From contig NZ_CAJPUX010000008.1 in NCBI RefSeq assembly GCF_905397285.1, positions 1-64,000 on the forward strand: a stretch of 64,000 bases of DNA, written 5' to 3'. Below are positions 17,585-27,972 of the stretch, one piece after another. A model generated the notes under the pieces. That model made no database searches, was not told the origin of the DNA, and saw only the letters and a program-made list of their open reading frames with translations. Every line of letters starts with the position of its first letter. Within the stretch, counting starts at the first letter, position 1. Source of the DNA: Cupriavidus plantarum. GTDB taxonomy: Bacteria > Pseudomonadota > Gammaproteobacteria > Burkholderiales > Burkholderiaceae. Made by a program: the position numbers and the translations under genes.

Positions 17585-19057
17585 CTATGCATCGGCACCG
17601 CCGCCGAGCACCTTGTACAGCGTGACCAGGTTCTCCTGCCACGTCAGCCGCAGGGTGACGAGGTCCTGCTGCGCGCCATATAGCGAGCGCTGCGCCACCA
17701 GCACGCTGAGGTAGCTGTCCACGCCCTTCCGATACCGCGCGAGCGACAGGTCATACGCAGCCTGATACGCATCGGTCAGCGACTGCTGCGCCGCCAGTCG
17801 TTCATCGATGGTCCCGTGCGTGGCGAGGGCATCCGCTACCTCCCGGAACGCGGTCTGAATCGCCTTCTGGTAGTTGGCTACCTCGATCCTCTCGCTCACC
17901 TTCGCGGCATCGAGATTGGCCCGGTTGGCGCCGCCATCGAACAGGGGCAGGCTGACCGACGGCGCAAACGCCCATGCGCCGCTGCCCGCCTTGAACAACC
18001 CCGACAAGTCCCCGCTGGCCGTGCCCGCGCTGGCCGTCAGCGTGATGCGGGGGAACAGCGCCGCGCGCGCCGCGCCGATATTGGCGTTGGCCGCCTGCAG
18101 CGTATGCTCGGCCTCCCGCACGTCGGGACGGTCGAGCAGCACCGATGACGACACGCCAGCGGACACCTCGCGGATTACGCCCTGCGTCAGATCCGTCATG
18201 GGCGCGAGGTCCTCGGGAAGGGTCGTGCCAAGCAGCAGCGCGAGCGCGTGGCGGTCCTGCTCGATCTGCGCCGTATAACGGGCCACGTCCACGCGCGCAC
18301 TGTCGACACTCGTCTGCGCCTGCTTGAGATCGAGGGCCGATGCGGTGCCAAGCTCGAAGCTTTTCCGCGTGATGTCGAAGCTGCTGCGCTGGGCGGCCAG
18401 TGTCTGCTGCGCCAACTGGTAAAGCGCGGTATCGCTGCTCCATGTGAGGTACGCCGTGGCGACTTCCGCCACCAGCGCAATCTGCGCCGCGCGCCGTGCC
18501 TGCTCGGTGCCAAGGTAGCTTTGCAGCGCTTGGTCGCGCAGGCTGCGCACACGGCCGAAAAGATCGAGCTCGTAGCTGGCCGCGCCGACGCCCACGCTGT
18601 ACTGGTGCGATGTCATCGCCTGCGTGGTGCCGCCGTACGTGCTCGTTGACCGAGAGGCCGACTGGTCGGCCGTCGCGTCGATCGTCGGGAACAACGCCGC
18701 CCGATTGACCTGATACTGCGCGCGCGCCTTCTCGACGTTGAGGATGCTCACGCGCAGGTCGCGGTTGTTGTCGAGTGCGATGGCGATCAGGCGTTGCACC
18801 GTGGCGTTGGTGAACGCGTCCTGCCACGGGATGTCGGAAACATTAGCGGCCTGCGCGTGGCTGCCAGCGGCCGCCGTCGGACTTGATGTCGGCCCTGTTG
18901 CCGGCCCTGTTGCCGGCCATGTTGCAGGAGTGGCGCTGTCGGGCCGCTCGTAGCGCGGCGCCATCGTGCCGCAACCCGCCAGCGTCAGAAGCGCCACCAG
19001 CGCCAGCGCGCTCAGCGCGCCCACCGGGGATCGGTCAGTCATGAGTTGTCTCATCAT
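17585..19057 (-). CDS. RND efflux outer membrane lipoprotein (OprM/NodT family)
   Basis: A 490-residue TolC-fold outer membrane channel. The signal sequence ends in the lipobox LAGC near residue 29, so the protein is lipid-anchored. Two related halves follow, each with long helices and a beta segment, as in OprM. A short repeat TGPATGPTS follows the lipid anchor. The first ATG overlaps the pump gene stop region (TGAATGATG); an in-frame Met five codons later is an alternative start. It completes a tripartite pump with the two upstream cistrons, giving the exit duct through the outer membrane. Confidence 0.92.
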   Translation of the reverse strand: MMRQLMTDRSPVGALSALALVALLTLAGCGTMAPRYERPDSATPATWPATGPATGPTSSPTAAAGSHAQAANVSDIPWQDAFTNATVQRLIAIALDNNRDLRVSILNVEKARAQYQVNRAALFPTIDATADQSASRSTSTYGGTTQAMTSHQYSVGVGAASYELDLFGRVRSLRDQALQSYLGTEQARRAAQIALVAEVATAYLTWSSDTALYQLAQQTLAAQRSSFDITRKSFELGTASALDLKQAQTSVDSARVDVARYTAQIEQDRHALALLLGTTLPEDLAPMTDLTQGVIREVSAGVSSSVLLDRPDVREAEHTLQAANANIGAARAALFPRITLTASAGTASGDLSGLFKAGSGAWAFAPSVSLPLFDGGANRANLDAAKVSERIEVANYQKAIQTAFREVADALATHGTIDERLAAQQSLTDAYQAAYDLSLARYRKGVDSYLSVLVAQRSLYGAQQDLVTLRLTWQENLVTLYKVLGGGADA

Positions 19058-22000
19058 TCAGCCTCCATGGCGAGCGGCGGCAACGCCCCCTTGCGTCCCG
19101 GCGGGACGTGACGTGAGGTCGGTAATCGTATGGAACAGCAGCGGCGCGTAGAAGATGCCGAGCAGCGTGGCCGCGAGCATGCCGCCCGCCACCCCCGTCC
19201 CGAGCGCATTCTGGCTGCCCGCGCCCGCCCCTGTGCTCATTGCCAGCGGCAACACACCAAGGATGAACGCGAACGAGGTCATCAGGATCGGCCGCAGCCG
19301 CATGCGCACCGCCTGTAGCGTCGCGCTCGTGAGGTCCACGCCGTCCTCGTACAGCTGCTTCGCGAACTCGACGATCAGAATGGCATTCTTGGCGGACAGG
19401 CCGATGGTCGTCAGCAGGCCGACCTGAAAATAGATGTCGTTGTCGAGGCCCCGCAGCGTGGCGGCGACCAGCGCGCCAAGCACGCCCAGCGGCACCACGA
19501 GCATCACGGAGAAGGGAATCGACCAGCTCTCGTACAGGGCAGCCAGGCACAGGAACACGAACAGCACCGAGATCGCATAGAGCGTCGGTGCCTGCGCGCC
19601 CGACATGCGCTCCTGATCGGACAGGCCCGTCCACTCATGGCCGATGCCGTCCGGCAGCGTCTTCAGGATTCGCTCGATCGCGGCCATCGCCTCGCCCGAG
19701 CTATGCCCCGGCGCGGCCTCGCCGATGATCTCCAGGGAGGACACGCCGTTGTAGCGCTCCAGCCGCGGCGGCCCCTGGGTCCATGAAGCGGTGGCGAACG
19801 AGGAAAACGGCACCATCTCGCCATCGGCGTTGCGCACATACCAGTGGTCGAGATCCTCGGACTTCATGCGGCTTGACGCGATGCCCTGCACATAGACCTT
19901 CTTGACGCGGCCCTGATGGAGGAAGTCGTTCACATAGGTGCCGCCCCAGGCGGTCGACAGCACATCGTTGATATCGGCCACGCTCACACCGAGCGCGCCC
20001 GCCTTCGCATGGTCGATATGGAGGCTGACCTGCGGCGTATCGTCCTGCCCATTGGCGCGAACGCCCATGAGCGCGGGATCCTTCGCGGCTGCCGCCAGCA
20101 ACGCATCGCGCGCGGCCATCAGCTTGTCGTGGCCACCACCGCCTTCGTCCTTGAGTTCGAAGTCGAAGCCCGACGAATTCCCCATGCCCATGACGGCGGG
20201 AGGAACCATCGGGAACACGTTCGCCTCCCTGATCTTGCCGAACGCACCGCGTGCGCGCGCCACAATGGCCGACGCGTGCAGCCCGGCCTTGTCACGCACG
20301 CTCCAGTCCTTCAACTGCGTGAAGACCATCGCATTGTTCTGGCCGCTGCCACCGAAGCTGAAGCCGACCACGGCGAACGCCGAGGCGACGGCATCCTTCT
20401 CGTTCTCGAGGTAATACCGTTCCACCTGCTTGATCACCTCGAGCGTGCGCTCCTGCGTGGCCCCCGCGGGCAGCTGCACCTGCGTCATCACGATGCCCTG
20501 GTCCTCGTCGGGCAGAAACGAACTGGGCATGCGCGCCAGCAGCAGCGCCATGACGATGCCGAGCGCGACGTACACGGCAAGATAACGTCGGCGGCGGCCC
20601 AGCATGCCGCGAACCGCGCCCTCGTAGCGCACGGCATTGCGGTCGAACGCGCGGTTGAACCAGCCGAGCAGCCCGCGCGACGACGTCGCCACCGCGTGTC
20701 CCGCCCCGTTGCCCGACGCGTGCGGCTTGAGGAGCGAGGCGCAGAGCGCGGGGGTCAGCACCATCGCCACGACCACGGACAGCGCCATCGCCGAGACGAT
20801 CGTTACCGAGAACTGGCGATAGATCACGCCCGTGGAACCGCCGAAGAAAGCCATCGGCACGAACACCGCCGACAGCACGAGCGCGATGCCTATCAGCGCG
20901 CCCGTGATCTGCGACATCGACTTGCGTGTGGCGTCCCTGGGCGAGAGTCCGTCCTCCGCCATCACGCGCTCGACGTTCTCCACGACCACGATGGCATCGT
21001 CCACCAGCAGGCCGATGGCGAGGACCACACCGAACATCGTGAGCGTGTTGATCGAGAATCCGAGCGCGGCGAGCACGCCGAACGTCCCCAGCAGTACCAC
21101 GGGTACGGCGATCGTCGGGATCAGCGTCGCGCGCAGGTTCTGCAGGAACACGTACATGACGAGGAACACGAGCACTACCGCCTCGAGCAGCGTCTTCACG
21201 ACCTCGCGGATCGACAGCGTCACGAACGGGGTCGTGTCGTACGGATAGACGGCCTTGACGCCCGCGGGCAGCGAGGCGGACAGCTCCGCCACCTTCGCCT
21301 TTACCGCTGTCGCGGTGCTCAGCGCGTTGGCGCCGGTGGCCAGCTTGATGCCGAGACCGGTCGCCGCCATGCCGTTGTACCGCGACGTCGCGTCGTAGCT
21401 CTCGCTGCCGATCTCGATCTTCGCCACGTCGCGCAGGCGCACGGAGGCGCCATCGGTCGTGGTCTTCAGCAGGATGGCCTCGAATTCGGCGGGCGTCTGC
21501 AGGCGGCTCTGCGCGGTCACCGTCGCGTTGAGCTGCTGCCCCGCCACCGCCGGCGTGCCGCCGATCTGGCCGGACGACACCTGCGTGTTCTGGGCCTCGA
21601 TCGCGCTCTTGATATCGGCGGGCACGAGCTTGTAGTTGCGCAGCTTGTCAGGGTCCAGCCAGATGCGCATTGCATACTGCGCGCCGAATACCTGCACGTC
21701 GCCGACGCCGTCGACCCGGCTGACCGGATCCTGGATGCTCGATACCGCGTAGTTGGACAGGTCGGCCTGCGTCATCTTGCCGTCTTCGGAGACGAAGCCC
21801 ACGATCAGCAGGAAGTCCGACGACGACTTGGTCACCGACACGCCCAGCTGCTGCACCATCGCGGGCAGCAGCGACATGGCCAGTTGCAGCTTGTTTTGCA
21901 CCTGCACCTGCGCGATATCGGGATCCGTTCCCGCATTGAACGTCAGACGGATGGACGCGCTGCCGGACGAATCGCTCGACGAGGACATGTAGCGCAGATT

Positions 22001-22219
22001 GTCGATGCCCTTCATCTTCTGCTCGATGATCTGCGTGACGCTGTCCTCGATCGTCTTGGCCGATGCGCCCGGATAGCTCGCCGAGATGCTGACGGACGGC
22101 AGCGCGATATTGGGGTACTGCGACACCGGCAGCGTGTTGATCGCGAGTCCGCCGGCCAGCATGATCACGATGGCGATCACCCACGCGAAGATGGGGCGGT
22201 CGATAAAGAATCGCGACAT
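19058..22219 (-). CDS. RND multidrug efflux pump, HAE1 family (AcrB/MexB type)
   Basis: A 1053-residue inner-membrane pump of the AcrB/MexB class. It begins with [16 protein letters not shown] and has 12 membrane segments with two large periplasmic loops. The proton-relay pair Asp-Asp is visible in [17 protein letters not shown] near residue 405. Length matches the family. It overlaps the adaptor gene by one base (TGATG) and is followed directly by the outer membrane factor gene. It would export amphiphilic drugs, solvents or detergents using the proton gradient. Specificity cannot be predicted from the sequence alone. Confidence 0.95.
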   Translation of the reverse strand: MSRFFIDRPIFAWVIAIVIMLAGGLAINTLPVSQYPNIALPSVSISASYPGASAKTIEDSVTQIIEQKMKGIDNLRYMSSSSDSSGSASIRLTFNAGTDPDIAQVQVQNKLQLAMSLLPAMVQQLGVSVTKSSSDFLLIVGFVSEDGKMTQADLSNYAVSSIQDPVSRVDGVGDVQVFGAQYAMRIWLDPDKLRNYKLVPADIKSAIEAQNTQVSSGQIGGTPAVAGQQLNATVTAQSRLQTPAEFEAILLKTTTDGASVRLRDVAKIEIGSESYDATSRYNGMAATGLGIKLATGANALSTATAVKAKVAELSASLPAGVKAVYPYDTTPFVTLSIREVVKTLLEAVVLVFLVMYVFLQNLRATLIPTIAVPVVLLGTFGVLAALGFSINTLTMFGVVLAIGLLVDDAIVVVENVERVMAEDGLSPRDATRKSMSQITGALIGIALVLSAVFVPMAFFGGSTGVIYRQFSVTIVSAMALSVVVAMVLTPALCASLLKPHASGNGAGHAVATSSRGLLGWFNRAFDRNAVRYEGAVRGMLGRRRRYLAVYVALGIVMALLLARMPSSFLPDEDQGIVMTQVQLPAGATQERTLEVIKQVERYYLENEKDAVASAFAVVGFSFGGSGQNNAMVFTQLKDWSVRDKAGLHASAIVARARGAFGKIREANVFPMVPPAVMGMGNSSGFDFELKDEGGGGHDKLMAARDALLAAAAKDPALMGVRANGQDDTPQVSLHIDHAKAGALGVSVADINDVLSTAWGGTYVNDFLHQGRVKKVYVQGIASSRMKSEDLDHWYVRNADGEMVPFSSFATASWTQGPPRLERYNGVSSLEIIGEAAPGHSSGEAMAAIERILKTLPDGIGHEWTGLSDQERMSGAQAPTLYAISVLFVFLCLAALYESWSIPFSVMLVVPLGVLGALVAATLRGLDNDIYFQVGLLTTIGLSAKNAILIVEFAKQLYEDGVDLTSATLQAVRMRLRPILMTSFAFILGVLPLAMSTGAGAGSQNALGTGVAGGMLAATLLGIFYAPLLFHTITDLTSRPAGTQGGVAAARHGG

Positions 22220-23424
22220 CAGCGGGCCTCCTCAACCGTCTTGCCATCCGAAACGTTCGGGCGCGATGCCACCACGGGCCCCTTCGCCTCGCCCGAGACC
22301 GGCGTAACGGTCATCCCGTCGCGCACCTTCTGCAGGCCGTCCACCACCACGCGGTCGCCCGCGGCGACGCCGGACGCCACGATCCAGTTGCCCCCCGTGC
22401 TCCCCGATGTGGTCACCTCGCGCACATGAACGCGGTTCTGGGCATCGAGCAGCATCACGGTCGGATTGCCCTTGCTGTCGCGGCTGACGCCTTTTTGCGG
22501 CACGAGCAACGCCTTGTTGTCGACGCCTTCCTCCAGTACCGCCCGCACGTACATGCCGGGCAGTAGCTTGTAGTCGCGGTTAGGGAAGGTCGCGCGCAGC
22601 GTCACCGCGCCCGTGGTCGCATCGACGGTCACGTCCGTGAACTGGAGCTTGCCGGTCTGCGCATAGGTACTACCGTCCTCCAGCACGAGCTTCACGTCGC
22701 TGGCCGCTGCGCCGCCATGCTCGATCGAGCCGCTGGCAAGGCGGTTGCGCAGGCGCAGCAGTTCCGCGCTCGATTGAACGACGTCGACATAGACGGTATC
22801 GAACTGCTGCACCGTGGCGAGCGCCGTGGTCTGGCTGGCCGTCACCAGCGCGCCGGCGGTCACGCTGGACTTGCCGATGCGGCCCGAGATCGGCGACGTG
22901 ATGCGCGTGCGCTGGAGGTCGATGCGCGCGCTCCGCAGCGCGGCCTCGTTGGCGACGACGTCGGCCTCGTAGGCTTCGAGCGATGCCTTGGCGTCGTCGT
23001 AGTCCTGCTGGCTCACGCCCCTGATGTCCAGCAATTCCTTGTACCGCTGCGCCTTGAGCCTTGCCGCCGCGAGCGAAGCGCGGGACTTGGCCACCGCGCC
23101 ACGCGCGTTGTCGTAGGCGGCCTGATACGACGCGGGGTCGATCTGGTAGAGCACGTCGCCCGCCTTGACCTCGCTGCCTTCGGTGAACAGACGCTTCTGC
23201 ACGATGCCGGCCACCTGCGGCCGCACCTCGGCAACGAGCGCGGCCGAGACGCGGCCGGGGAGTTCGGTCATCAGCGTGGTGCTGGCCGGCTGGACGGTGA
23301 CCACGCCCACTTCGGGCGCACCCGTCGCGGGCATCATGTCCTTGCTGCTGTTGCAGGCCACCAGCATCGTGGCGGCGAGCGCCGCGCCCGCGAGCGGCAG
23401 TGCGCGGCAGATTCCTGTACGCAT
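22219..23424 (-). CDS. RND efflux periplasmic adaptor lipoprotein
   Basis: A 401-residue membrane fusion protein. The signal peptide ends in a lipobox (LVAC, Cys near residue 23), so it is tethered to the inner membrane. It has the usual hairpin, lipoyl and beta-barrel segments: [19 protein letters not shown], then the coiled-coil with [17 protein letters not shown], then the lipoyl return strand with [17 protein letters not shown]. The ATG at 23424 is chosen for its AAAGGA site and the clean signal peptide; the frame is open 63 codons further upstream without one. First gene of the operon, divergent from the two-component genes. Confidence 0.92.
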   Translation of the reverse strand: MRTGICRALPLAGAALAATMLVACNSSKDMMPATGAPEVGVVTVQPASTTLMTELPGRVSAALVAEVRPQVAGIVQKRLFTEGSEVKAGDVLYQIDPASYQAAYDNARGAVAKSRASLAAARLKAQRYKELLDIRGVSQQDYDDAKASLEAYEADVVANEAALRSARIDLQRTRITSPISGRIGKSSVTAGALVTASQTTALATVQQFDTVYVDVVQSSAELLRLRNRLASGSIEHGGAAASDVKLVLEDGSTYAQTGKLQFTDVTVDATTGAVTLRATFPNRDYKLLPGMYVRAVLEEGVDNKALLVPQKGVSRDSKGNPTVMLLDAQNRVHVREVTTSGSTGGNWIVASGVAAGDRVVVDGLQKVRDGMTVTPVSGEAKGPVVASRPNVSDGKTVEEAR

Positions 23425-23568
23425 GGATTCCTTTTCCGGGACCGGCGGGGGCGCGTGCGGGCTATCCTTCGGAAGTGGCCCGCAGTCGACACCCGTCCGG
23501 TCGATTGGCATGGGATCCATTCTCCGGAGCGGGCGCCGCCTCAGGGGTAAGCGATCGCAAAGGAAATC

Positions 23569-23585
23569 GTAAAGAAGGTGTAAAG
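23569..23585 (+). promoter_or_regulatory. Direct-repeat site, candidate target of the OmpR-type regulator
   Basis: Two copies of GTAAAG start 11 bp apart in the 222-bp region between the efflux operon and the response regulator gene. Tandem repeats with roughly one helical turn spacing are what OmpR/PhoB-type dimers bind, and the sequence resembles the CpxR box except that its gap is one base longer. The assignment is by position and pattern only. Confidence 0.5.
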
Positions 23586-23646
23586 GTCGGCTTTTCGATG
23601 TCGAACGCCGCATGACATCGCCGATAATGCGGCATCGGAGCGCGCC

Positions 23647-24360
23647 ATGAAGGTTGCGACTACAAGCGTGGAAATTCTGTTGATCGATGATGACGCGGAC
23701 CTGTGCGAGATGCTGGGCGAGTACCTGGCCGGCGAAGGGTTCGCCGTGACGGCCTGCGCGAACGGCGAGGCGGCCGCGGACATGGCCGCGTCGGGGCGCT
23801 ATGCCGCCGTGCTGCTGGACATCATGCTCCCGCGCGTGAGCGGTATCGACGTGCTGCGCCAGATTCGCGCGCGCTGCGGGGTGCCGGTGATCATGCTGAC
23901 CGCCAAGGGAAGCGATATCGATCGCGTGATCGGGCTCGAGCTGGGCGCCGATGACTACGTGCCCAAACCCTGCTATCCGCGCGAGCTCGTGGCCCGGTTG
24001 CGGGCGGTGCTGCGGCGCACGCAGGGCGGTGCCGTGGCGGAACGCGGCGATGAACTCGCGGCGGGACCCGTTTCGATCGTGCCATCCCAGCGAACCGCGC
24101 GGGTCGGGGCGCAGGCCGTCGACCTGACGGTCACCGAATTCAATCTGCTCGAGTACCTGCTGCGCAATGCGGACCGTGCCGTCTCCAAGGACGACCTGTC
24201 ATTGCAGGTACTGGGCCGGCCGCGGATGCCCTACGACCGCAGCCTCGACGTACATGTGGGCAACCTCCGGCAGAAGCTCTCCGCCGCGGGGGCGCCCGAA
24301 TCGATGATCGCGACGGTCTGGGGCTTCGGCTACCGGCTCGACGCGCAACAGGCGGAATGA
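23647..24360 (+). CDS. OmpR/CpxR-type response regulator
   Basis: A 237-residue regulator. The receiver domain has the acidic residues in LLIDDDADL near residue 15, the phospho-acceptor Asp in VLLDIMLPR near residue 58, the Thr of MLTAKG and the Lys of YVPKP. A C-terminal winged helix (about 140-235) includes LTVTEFNLLEYLLRNADRAV and the recognition region DRSLDVHVGNLRQKL. The kinase gene starts 4 nt after its stop, so they are one operon. It is divergent from the RND operon and most likely controls it. Confidence 0.92.
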   Translation: MKVATTSVEILLIDDDADLCEMLGEYLAGEGFAVTACANGEAAADMAASGRYAAVLLDIMLPRVSGIDVLRQIRARCGVPVIMLTAKGSDIDRVIGLELGADDYVPKPCYPRELVARLRAVLRRTQGGAVAERGDELAAGPVSIVPSQRTARVGAQAVDLTVTEFNLLEYLLRNADRAVSKDDLSLQVLGRPRMPYDRSLDVHVGNLRQKLSAAGAPESMIATVWGFGYRLDAQQAE

Positions 24361-24364
24361 CCGG

Positions 24365-25693
24365 ATGCCGACGCATAGCAAGTGGCTGCCCGCGGGTGGG
24401 TTGTTCTGGAAGATCATGGCGGGCTTCTGCCTGACGGTAGCGGCCGTGTCTTTCGGGATCTGGCTCTGGTTCTCGGTGTTGCGCAACGATGCGCCGCACG
24501 TCCGGCTGATCCTGGATATCCAGTCCGCGTCTGCCGCGACGACGCTGCGCGCGGCGCGGGCGTTGATGGAGACCGGAGGGCCTGTGGCGATCGAACGGTT
24601 GCGCGAGGACCTTGGGGATCAGGGGACAATCGTCTGGACACGGGTGGCGGGGACGCCGTCTTCCGCCGCCTCGGCACGATCGCCTTCGCGCATGGAAGCG
24701 GAGGCCGTTACCCGCAGCCCCGACGGTCAGCTCTGGCGCATTCAGTACACCCCTTCCGACGTCCTCGGCAAGCTCCCGCGCGACAACGGGCCGCCGCCGG
24801 TCGTCATCGGTCTGTTCCTGTTGTGCGGCCTCGCCTACAGCGCGGCCCTTGCCTGGTATCTGACCGCTCCGCTGCAACGCCTGCGCCGCGCCTTCGACAG
24901 CTTCGGCGCCGGCAACCTCGCCGTACGCACGGCAGCCGGTGTGAAGGGCCGCCGCGACGAAATCGCGGAACTCTCACGCGATTTCGACGCGATGGCCGCG
25001 CGCATCGCCCAGCTGATGGAAGGCCGCGAACGCCTGCTGCACGACGTCTCCCACGAACTCCGTTCGCCGCTGGCCCGCCTGCACGTGGCGGTCGGGCTGG
25101 CCCGGCAGGACCCCGCCCGCACCGCACAGACGCTGACGCGCGTCGAACGCGAGGCAGCGCGACTGAACGAACTGGTCTCGGGCCTGCTCACGCTCTCGCG
25201 CATCGAATATGGCGACCACACCGGCCGCCTGACGCGGGCTGACCACTTCGACCTCTGCGCGCTATGCGAGGCGGTCGCCGAGGACGCCAACTTCGAAGGC
25301 TCCCACCGCGGCGTCCGCATCCGCTTCGTCGCGGCGTCCACGGCGCCGGCTCCGATGCATGGCAACCTGGAACTGATCCGCCGCGCCGTCGAGAACGTCG
25401 TCCGCAACGCGCTACGGGTATCTACTTCGGGCCAGCAGGTGACGGTCCACTTCTCGACGGACACAACCCGCCAACGCTACCGCATCGAGGTCACCGACCA
25501 GGGCCCCGGCGTCCCCAACACCCTGCTCGGCACGATGTTCGAACCGTTCGTCCAGGCCCAATCCAACCAGGGCGGCTTCGGCCTCGGCCTCTCCATCACC
25601 CAACGCGCCATCGCCGCCCACGGCGGCACGGCAACGGCGTCCAACCGGCCTGAGGGCGGCCTGTCGGTAGACATCGAACTGCCGATGGCTTAG
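24365..25693 (+). CDS. CpxA-like sensor histidine kinase
   Basis: A 442-residue membrane kinase. Two membrane segments (about 14-36 and 141-160) bracket a periplasmic sensor domain of roughly 105 residues. A HAMP linker follows, then the dimerisation/phospho-acceptor box HDVSHELRSPLARL (His near 223) and an ATPase domain with N-box ENVVRNALR, G1 DQGPGVP and G2 GGFGLGLS. It would sense an envelope signal and phosphorylate the regulator encoded immediately upstream. Together the pair probably tunes the divergent efflux pump. Confidence 0.92.
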   Translation: MPTHSKWLPAGGLFWKIMAGFCLTVAAVSFGIWLWFSVLRNDAPHVRLILDIQSASAATTLRAARALMETGGPVAIERLREDLGDQGTIVWTRVAGTPSSAASARSPSRMEAEAVTRSPDGQLWRIQYTPSDVLGKLPRDNGPPPVVIGLFLLCGLAYSAALAWYLTAPLQRLRRAFDSFGAGNLAVRTAAGVKGRRDEIAELSRDFDAMAARIAQLMEGRERLLHDVSHELRSPLARLHVAVGLARQDPARTAQTLTRVEREAARLNELVSGLLTLSRIEYGDHTGRLTRADHFDLCALCEAVAEDANFEGSHRGVRIRFVAASTAPAPMHGNLELIRRAVENVVRNALRVSTSGQQVTVHFSTDTTRQRYRIEVTDQGPGVPNTLLGTMFEPFVQAQSNQGGFGLGLSITQRAIAAHGGTATASNRPEGGLSVDIELPMA

Positions 25694-25696
25694 CCG

Positions 25697-26361
25697 TCAA
25701 GGTCTGGCACGGATGAGGGAAAGCGCTTGTTGATGACCGAGCATCCAGCTCGTCGTCACATCGCATTTCATTCGTACCAGTCCAACGATGCGCTGGAAAT
25801 CTCTATCCAGATCCCGCATGAAAATGGGTTCGTGGTGCGCAATGCGATTGCGGAGTTTGCGGACCTGCTCGAGGTCTCCGTAAATGGCCTGCCGGTGATG
25901 ACATACCGGCTGGGTAGCATCGAGGTTCGGAAACACTCTCAATAGATGTGGCTGCCAGATCCGGACATCGTAGCGACTCGTGAACATGCGCTGCCAGAAA
26001 TGAAAGGAAAGCTCCGGGATGACCTTGCATGCCGAGGAACAGCCGTCGCGCGCCTGCCGGAGCGTCGAGACCATCGGCCCGGCGGGCAAGCTTCGTTCGA
26101 AGGTTGCGGACCACGGCCAGAGTGGCCATAGAGGGCCTCCAACGCGTCCGCTACCGCATTACGTACCGTCACCTCGCAAACCTGAAGCGGGGTCATCAAT
26201 GCGCCCGAAACTTTTGCATTCCATGCATACAACTCCAGCGCCGCAAGACTTTCTTCCCCAATGATCTTGCAAGCCGCCTCATAGGTCTCCATGCGCGCCG
26301 CAGAGATGGCGCGCTTCACCGCTTGAATCGTGTCTCTCGTGGTTGACGTCATACGCTGCAT
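25697..26361 (-). pseudogene. Frameshifted Abi-like (HEPN) protein gene
   Basis: Two adjoining minus-strand frames give the two halves of one Abi-like protein. The first half (from 26361) includes an ETYEAACKIIGEESLAALELY start and LQVCEVTVRNAVADALEALYG. The second half, in another frame from about 26140, continues with WPWSATFERSLP and FWQRMFTSRYD and ends with KLRNRIAHHEPI, whose RN-x3-H is the HEPN ribonuclease motif. Loss of a single base near 26133-26150 would explain the break. Rejoined, the protein would be about 220 residues. Abi-like HEPN proteins act in phage abortive infection. A sequencing error is possible; there is no slippery sequence suggesting programmed frameshifting. Confidence 0.7.
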
Positions 26362-26444
26362 ACCTTAAAGTCGGCTTCGTGAGCTTTGGGACTCGCGGGC
26401 GCAAGCCTCCCCCCAGGGACATAGGTATGAAGATGTACAAGCGC

Positions 26445-26484
26445 ATAGCAAAAGCCCGCCTGTTGGCGGGCTTTTGCTATTTTT
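26445..26484 (+). terminator. Strong stem-loop terminator with 16-bp perfect arms
   Basis: Arms ATAGCAAAAGCCCGCC and GGCGGGCTTTTGCTAT enclose the loop TGTT, and TTTT follows on the plus strand. On the minus strand the same stem lies downstream of the MFS gene ending at 26626 but has no T run. Its 3' arm merges into the tandem repeat array to its right. Confidence 0.75.
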
Positions 26485-26619
26485 GGCGGGCCTTCCCTAT
26501 TCTTGGCGGGCCTTCCCTATTCTTGGCGGGCCTTCCCTATTCTTGGCGGGCCTTCCCTATTCTTGGCGGGCCTTCCCTATTCTTGGCGGGCCTTCGCTAT
26601 GTTGGTGGGCCTTCGCTAT
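26461..26619. repeat. 20-bp tandem repeat array, about eight units
   Basis: Units in a 20-bp register read TTGGCGGGCCTTCCCTATTC with five near-identical central copies (26481-26580). The left unit (26461-26480) is the 3' arm of the terminator and the right two units carry CTTCGCTAT. All units share GGCGGGC plus a pyrimidine-rich CTAT end with the terminator arm, so the array looks like amplification of that arm. It lies in the 3' untranslated region of the MFS gene. Confidence 0.9.
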
Positions 26620-26625
26620 GAACGC

Positions 26626-27972
26626 CTATCGCGCTTCCTCTCCACACTTCCGGCCAGTGTGCAGCCATCCACGCACCCCCGCCTTGTCCTTGAGCAAATC
26701 CAGCTGGCCTATCCCCCCCTCCACTCGCACGCCGCTTGCACGCCCACGCTTCCGCCTGCGCATCGCCAGGCAGATCATCCCACCCACAGTCAGCGCTCCC
26801 GCAGCAATACCTAGCGACCCGCCGAAGCTCCCGGTGCGTGCCACCGTGGCCGCGGCCAGCGGTGGGCCAGCGATCTGGCCGAGGGCGTAGAGGGCGGTCA
26901 TCAGGCTGATGAGCTTTGGCGCGCGTGGGCCCGCGAGGTGGTGGGCTTCGCGCATCGAGAGGGCGATCAGCGCGGTGAAGGGAAGGCCCACCAGCACACT
27001 GCTGAGGGCAAGGCCGAAAGCCGATTGCCATGCGGCGGCCGATCCGACGCCGGCTGCCTGCATAAGGTAGAGCGCTGCGAGCAGGCGCCAGTTGTCGCGA
27101 GGGCTGCCGATGCGTGTGACGAGAGCCGCGCCGATGGTTACGCCGATGCCGAACAGAGGCCAGAACAGGTCGGCCCAGACGCTGCCGGGCATCGTCTGCC
27201 GGGCGATGACTGGCAGGAATGTGGCGGTGATGATGTAGCCGAAGCCCGCGAGGCCGTACGCCGCCGACAAGCCGATCGTCTGCGTGGCGGGCCATGGTGC
27301 CGGGCTTGCGTCGCCGCGCCGAGCGGCCGCGCTCGCGGGCAACGGCGTCAACAACCGCCAGATCGCAGCCACCAGCACCGCGCCGACCGCCGCGAAGAGC
27401 GCCCACCCTTCCCTTGCACTCCACCCCATCGCCGTCATGGCAAACGCCGGCATACCCGTCAGCACGATGCCAATGCCGGTGCCGCAGAACATGAGCCCGA
27501 TCCACGTCGGGCGGCCGAGCGCCGTCAGCCGCTGCATGCACCAGGCGGTCGCGTGAATCATGACCAGTGCGCTCACCATACCGGCCAGCGCGCGCCAAGT
27601 CATCCACAGCGCAAAGCTGCCCGGCAACGCCATCGCGACCGTCAGCAGAACGGTCAGCACCAATGCATGACGTGCCGCGCGCGACGAGTCCGTGCGCCAG
27701 ACGAGGCCGAGGAGCGAGCCGGCCAGATAACCAGCATAGTTTGCGGTCGCCAGCGCCCCGCCCTGCGCGAGGTTCACGGTGCCATCGTGCAGCATCATCG
27801 GCAGCAGCGGCGTGAACGCGAAGCGGCCAATGCCGAGCGACACGGCCAGGCAGACGAGGCCGGTGATCGCCACCACCGAGGCGCGCCCCGAAGCAGCGGC
27901 CGACGCACCGGCCGACGCATCTGCCGTGACTCGCGCCTCGCCCGCGCCATGCGTCGGCTTGGCGATGTCCAT
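26626..27972 (-). CDS. YbfB/YjiJ family MFS transporter
   Basis: A 448-residue, 12-helix transporter of the YbfB/YjiJ branch, recognised by GLVCLAVSLGIGRFAFTPLLPMM near the N-terminus, where the G-x-GRFA-x-TPLLP signature lies. Its ATG shares one base with the pcp stop codon (TGATG), so it is translationally coupled to pcp. The C-terminal 40 residues are charged and variable. Substrate unknown; coupling to a pyroglutamyl peptidase might suggest transport of a peptide or amino acid derivative, which is only an inference. Confidence 0.85.
   Translation of the reverse strand: MDIAKPTHGAGEARVTADASAGASAAASGRASVVAITGLVCLAVSLGIGRFAFTPLLPMMLHDGTVNLAQGGALATANYAGYLAGSLLGLVWRTDSSRAARHALVLTVLLTVAMALPGSFALWMTWRALAGMVSALVMIHATAWCMQRLTALGRPTWIGLMFCGTGIGIVLTGMPAFAMTAMGWSAREGWALFAAVGAVLVAAIWRLLTPLPASAAARRGDASPAPWPATQTIGLSAAYGLAGFGYIITATFLPVIARQTMPGSVWADLFWPLFGIGVTIGAALVTRIGSPRDNWRLLAALYLMQAAGVGSAAAWQSAFGLALSSVLVGLPFTALIALSMREAHHLAGPRAPKLISLMTALYALGQIAGPPLAAATVARTGSFGGSLGIAAGALTVGGMICLAMRRRKRGRASGVRVEGGIGQLDLLKDKAGVRGWLHTGRKCGEEAR

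Noticed and set aside
19916-22429. 837-codon open frame on the plus strand opposite the RND pump
   Set aside because: It is antisense to a clear RND pump gene, and its product is an Arg/His-rich pattern typical of GC-rich antisense frames.
23569-23585. True CpxR box
   Set aside because: The gap between GTAAA units is 6 nt instead of 5, so it is listed only as a generic OmpR-family repeat.
26461-26619. Repeat array considered as CRISPR
   Set aside because: Units are contiguous 20-bp tandem copies with no spacers and no cas genes in the window.
26343-26621. Plus-strand frame translating the 20-bp repeats into WRAFPILGG-type units
   Set aside because: It arises from the repeat array being open in this frame, has no ribosome site and lies in the 3' region of neighbouring genes.
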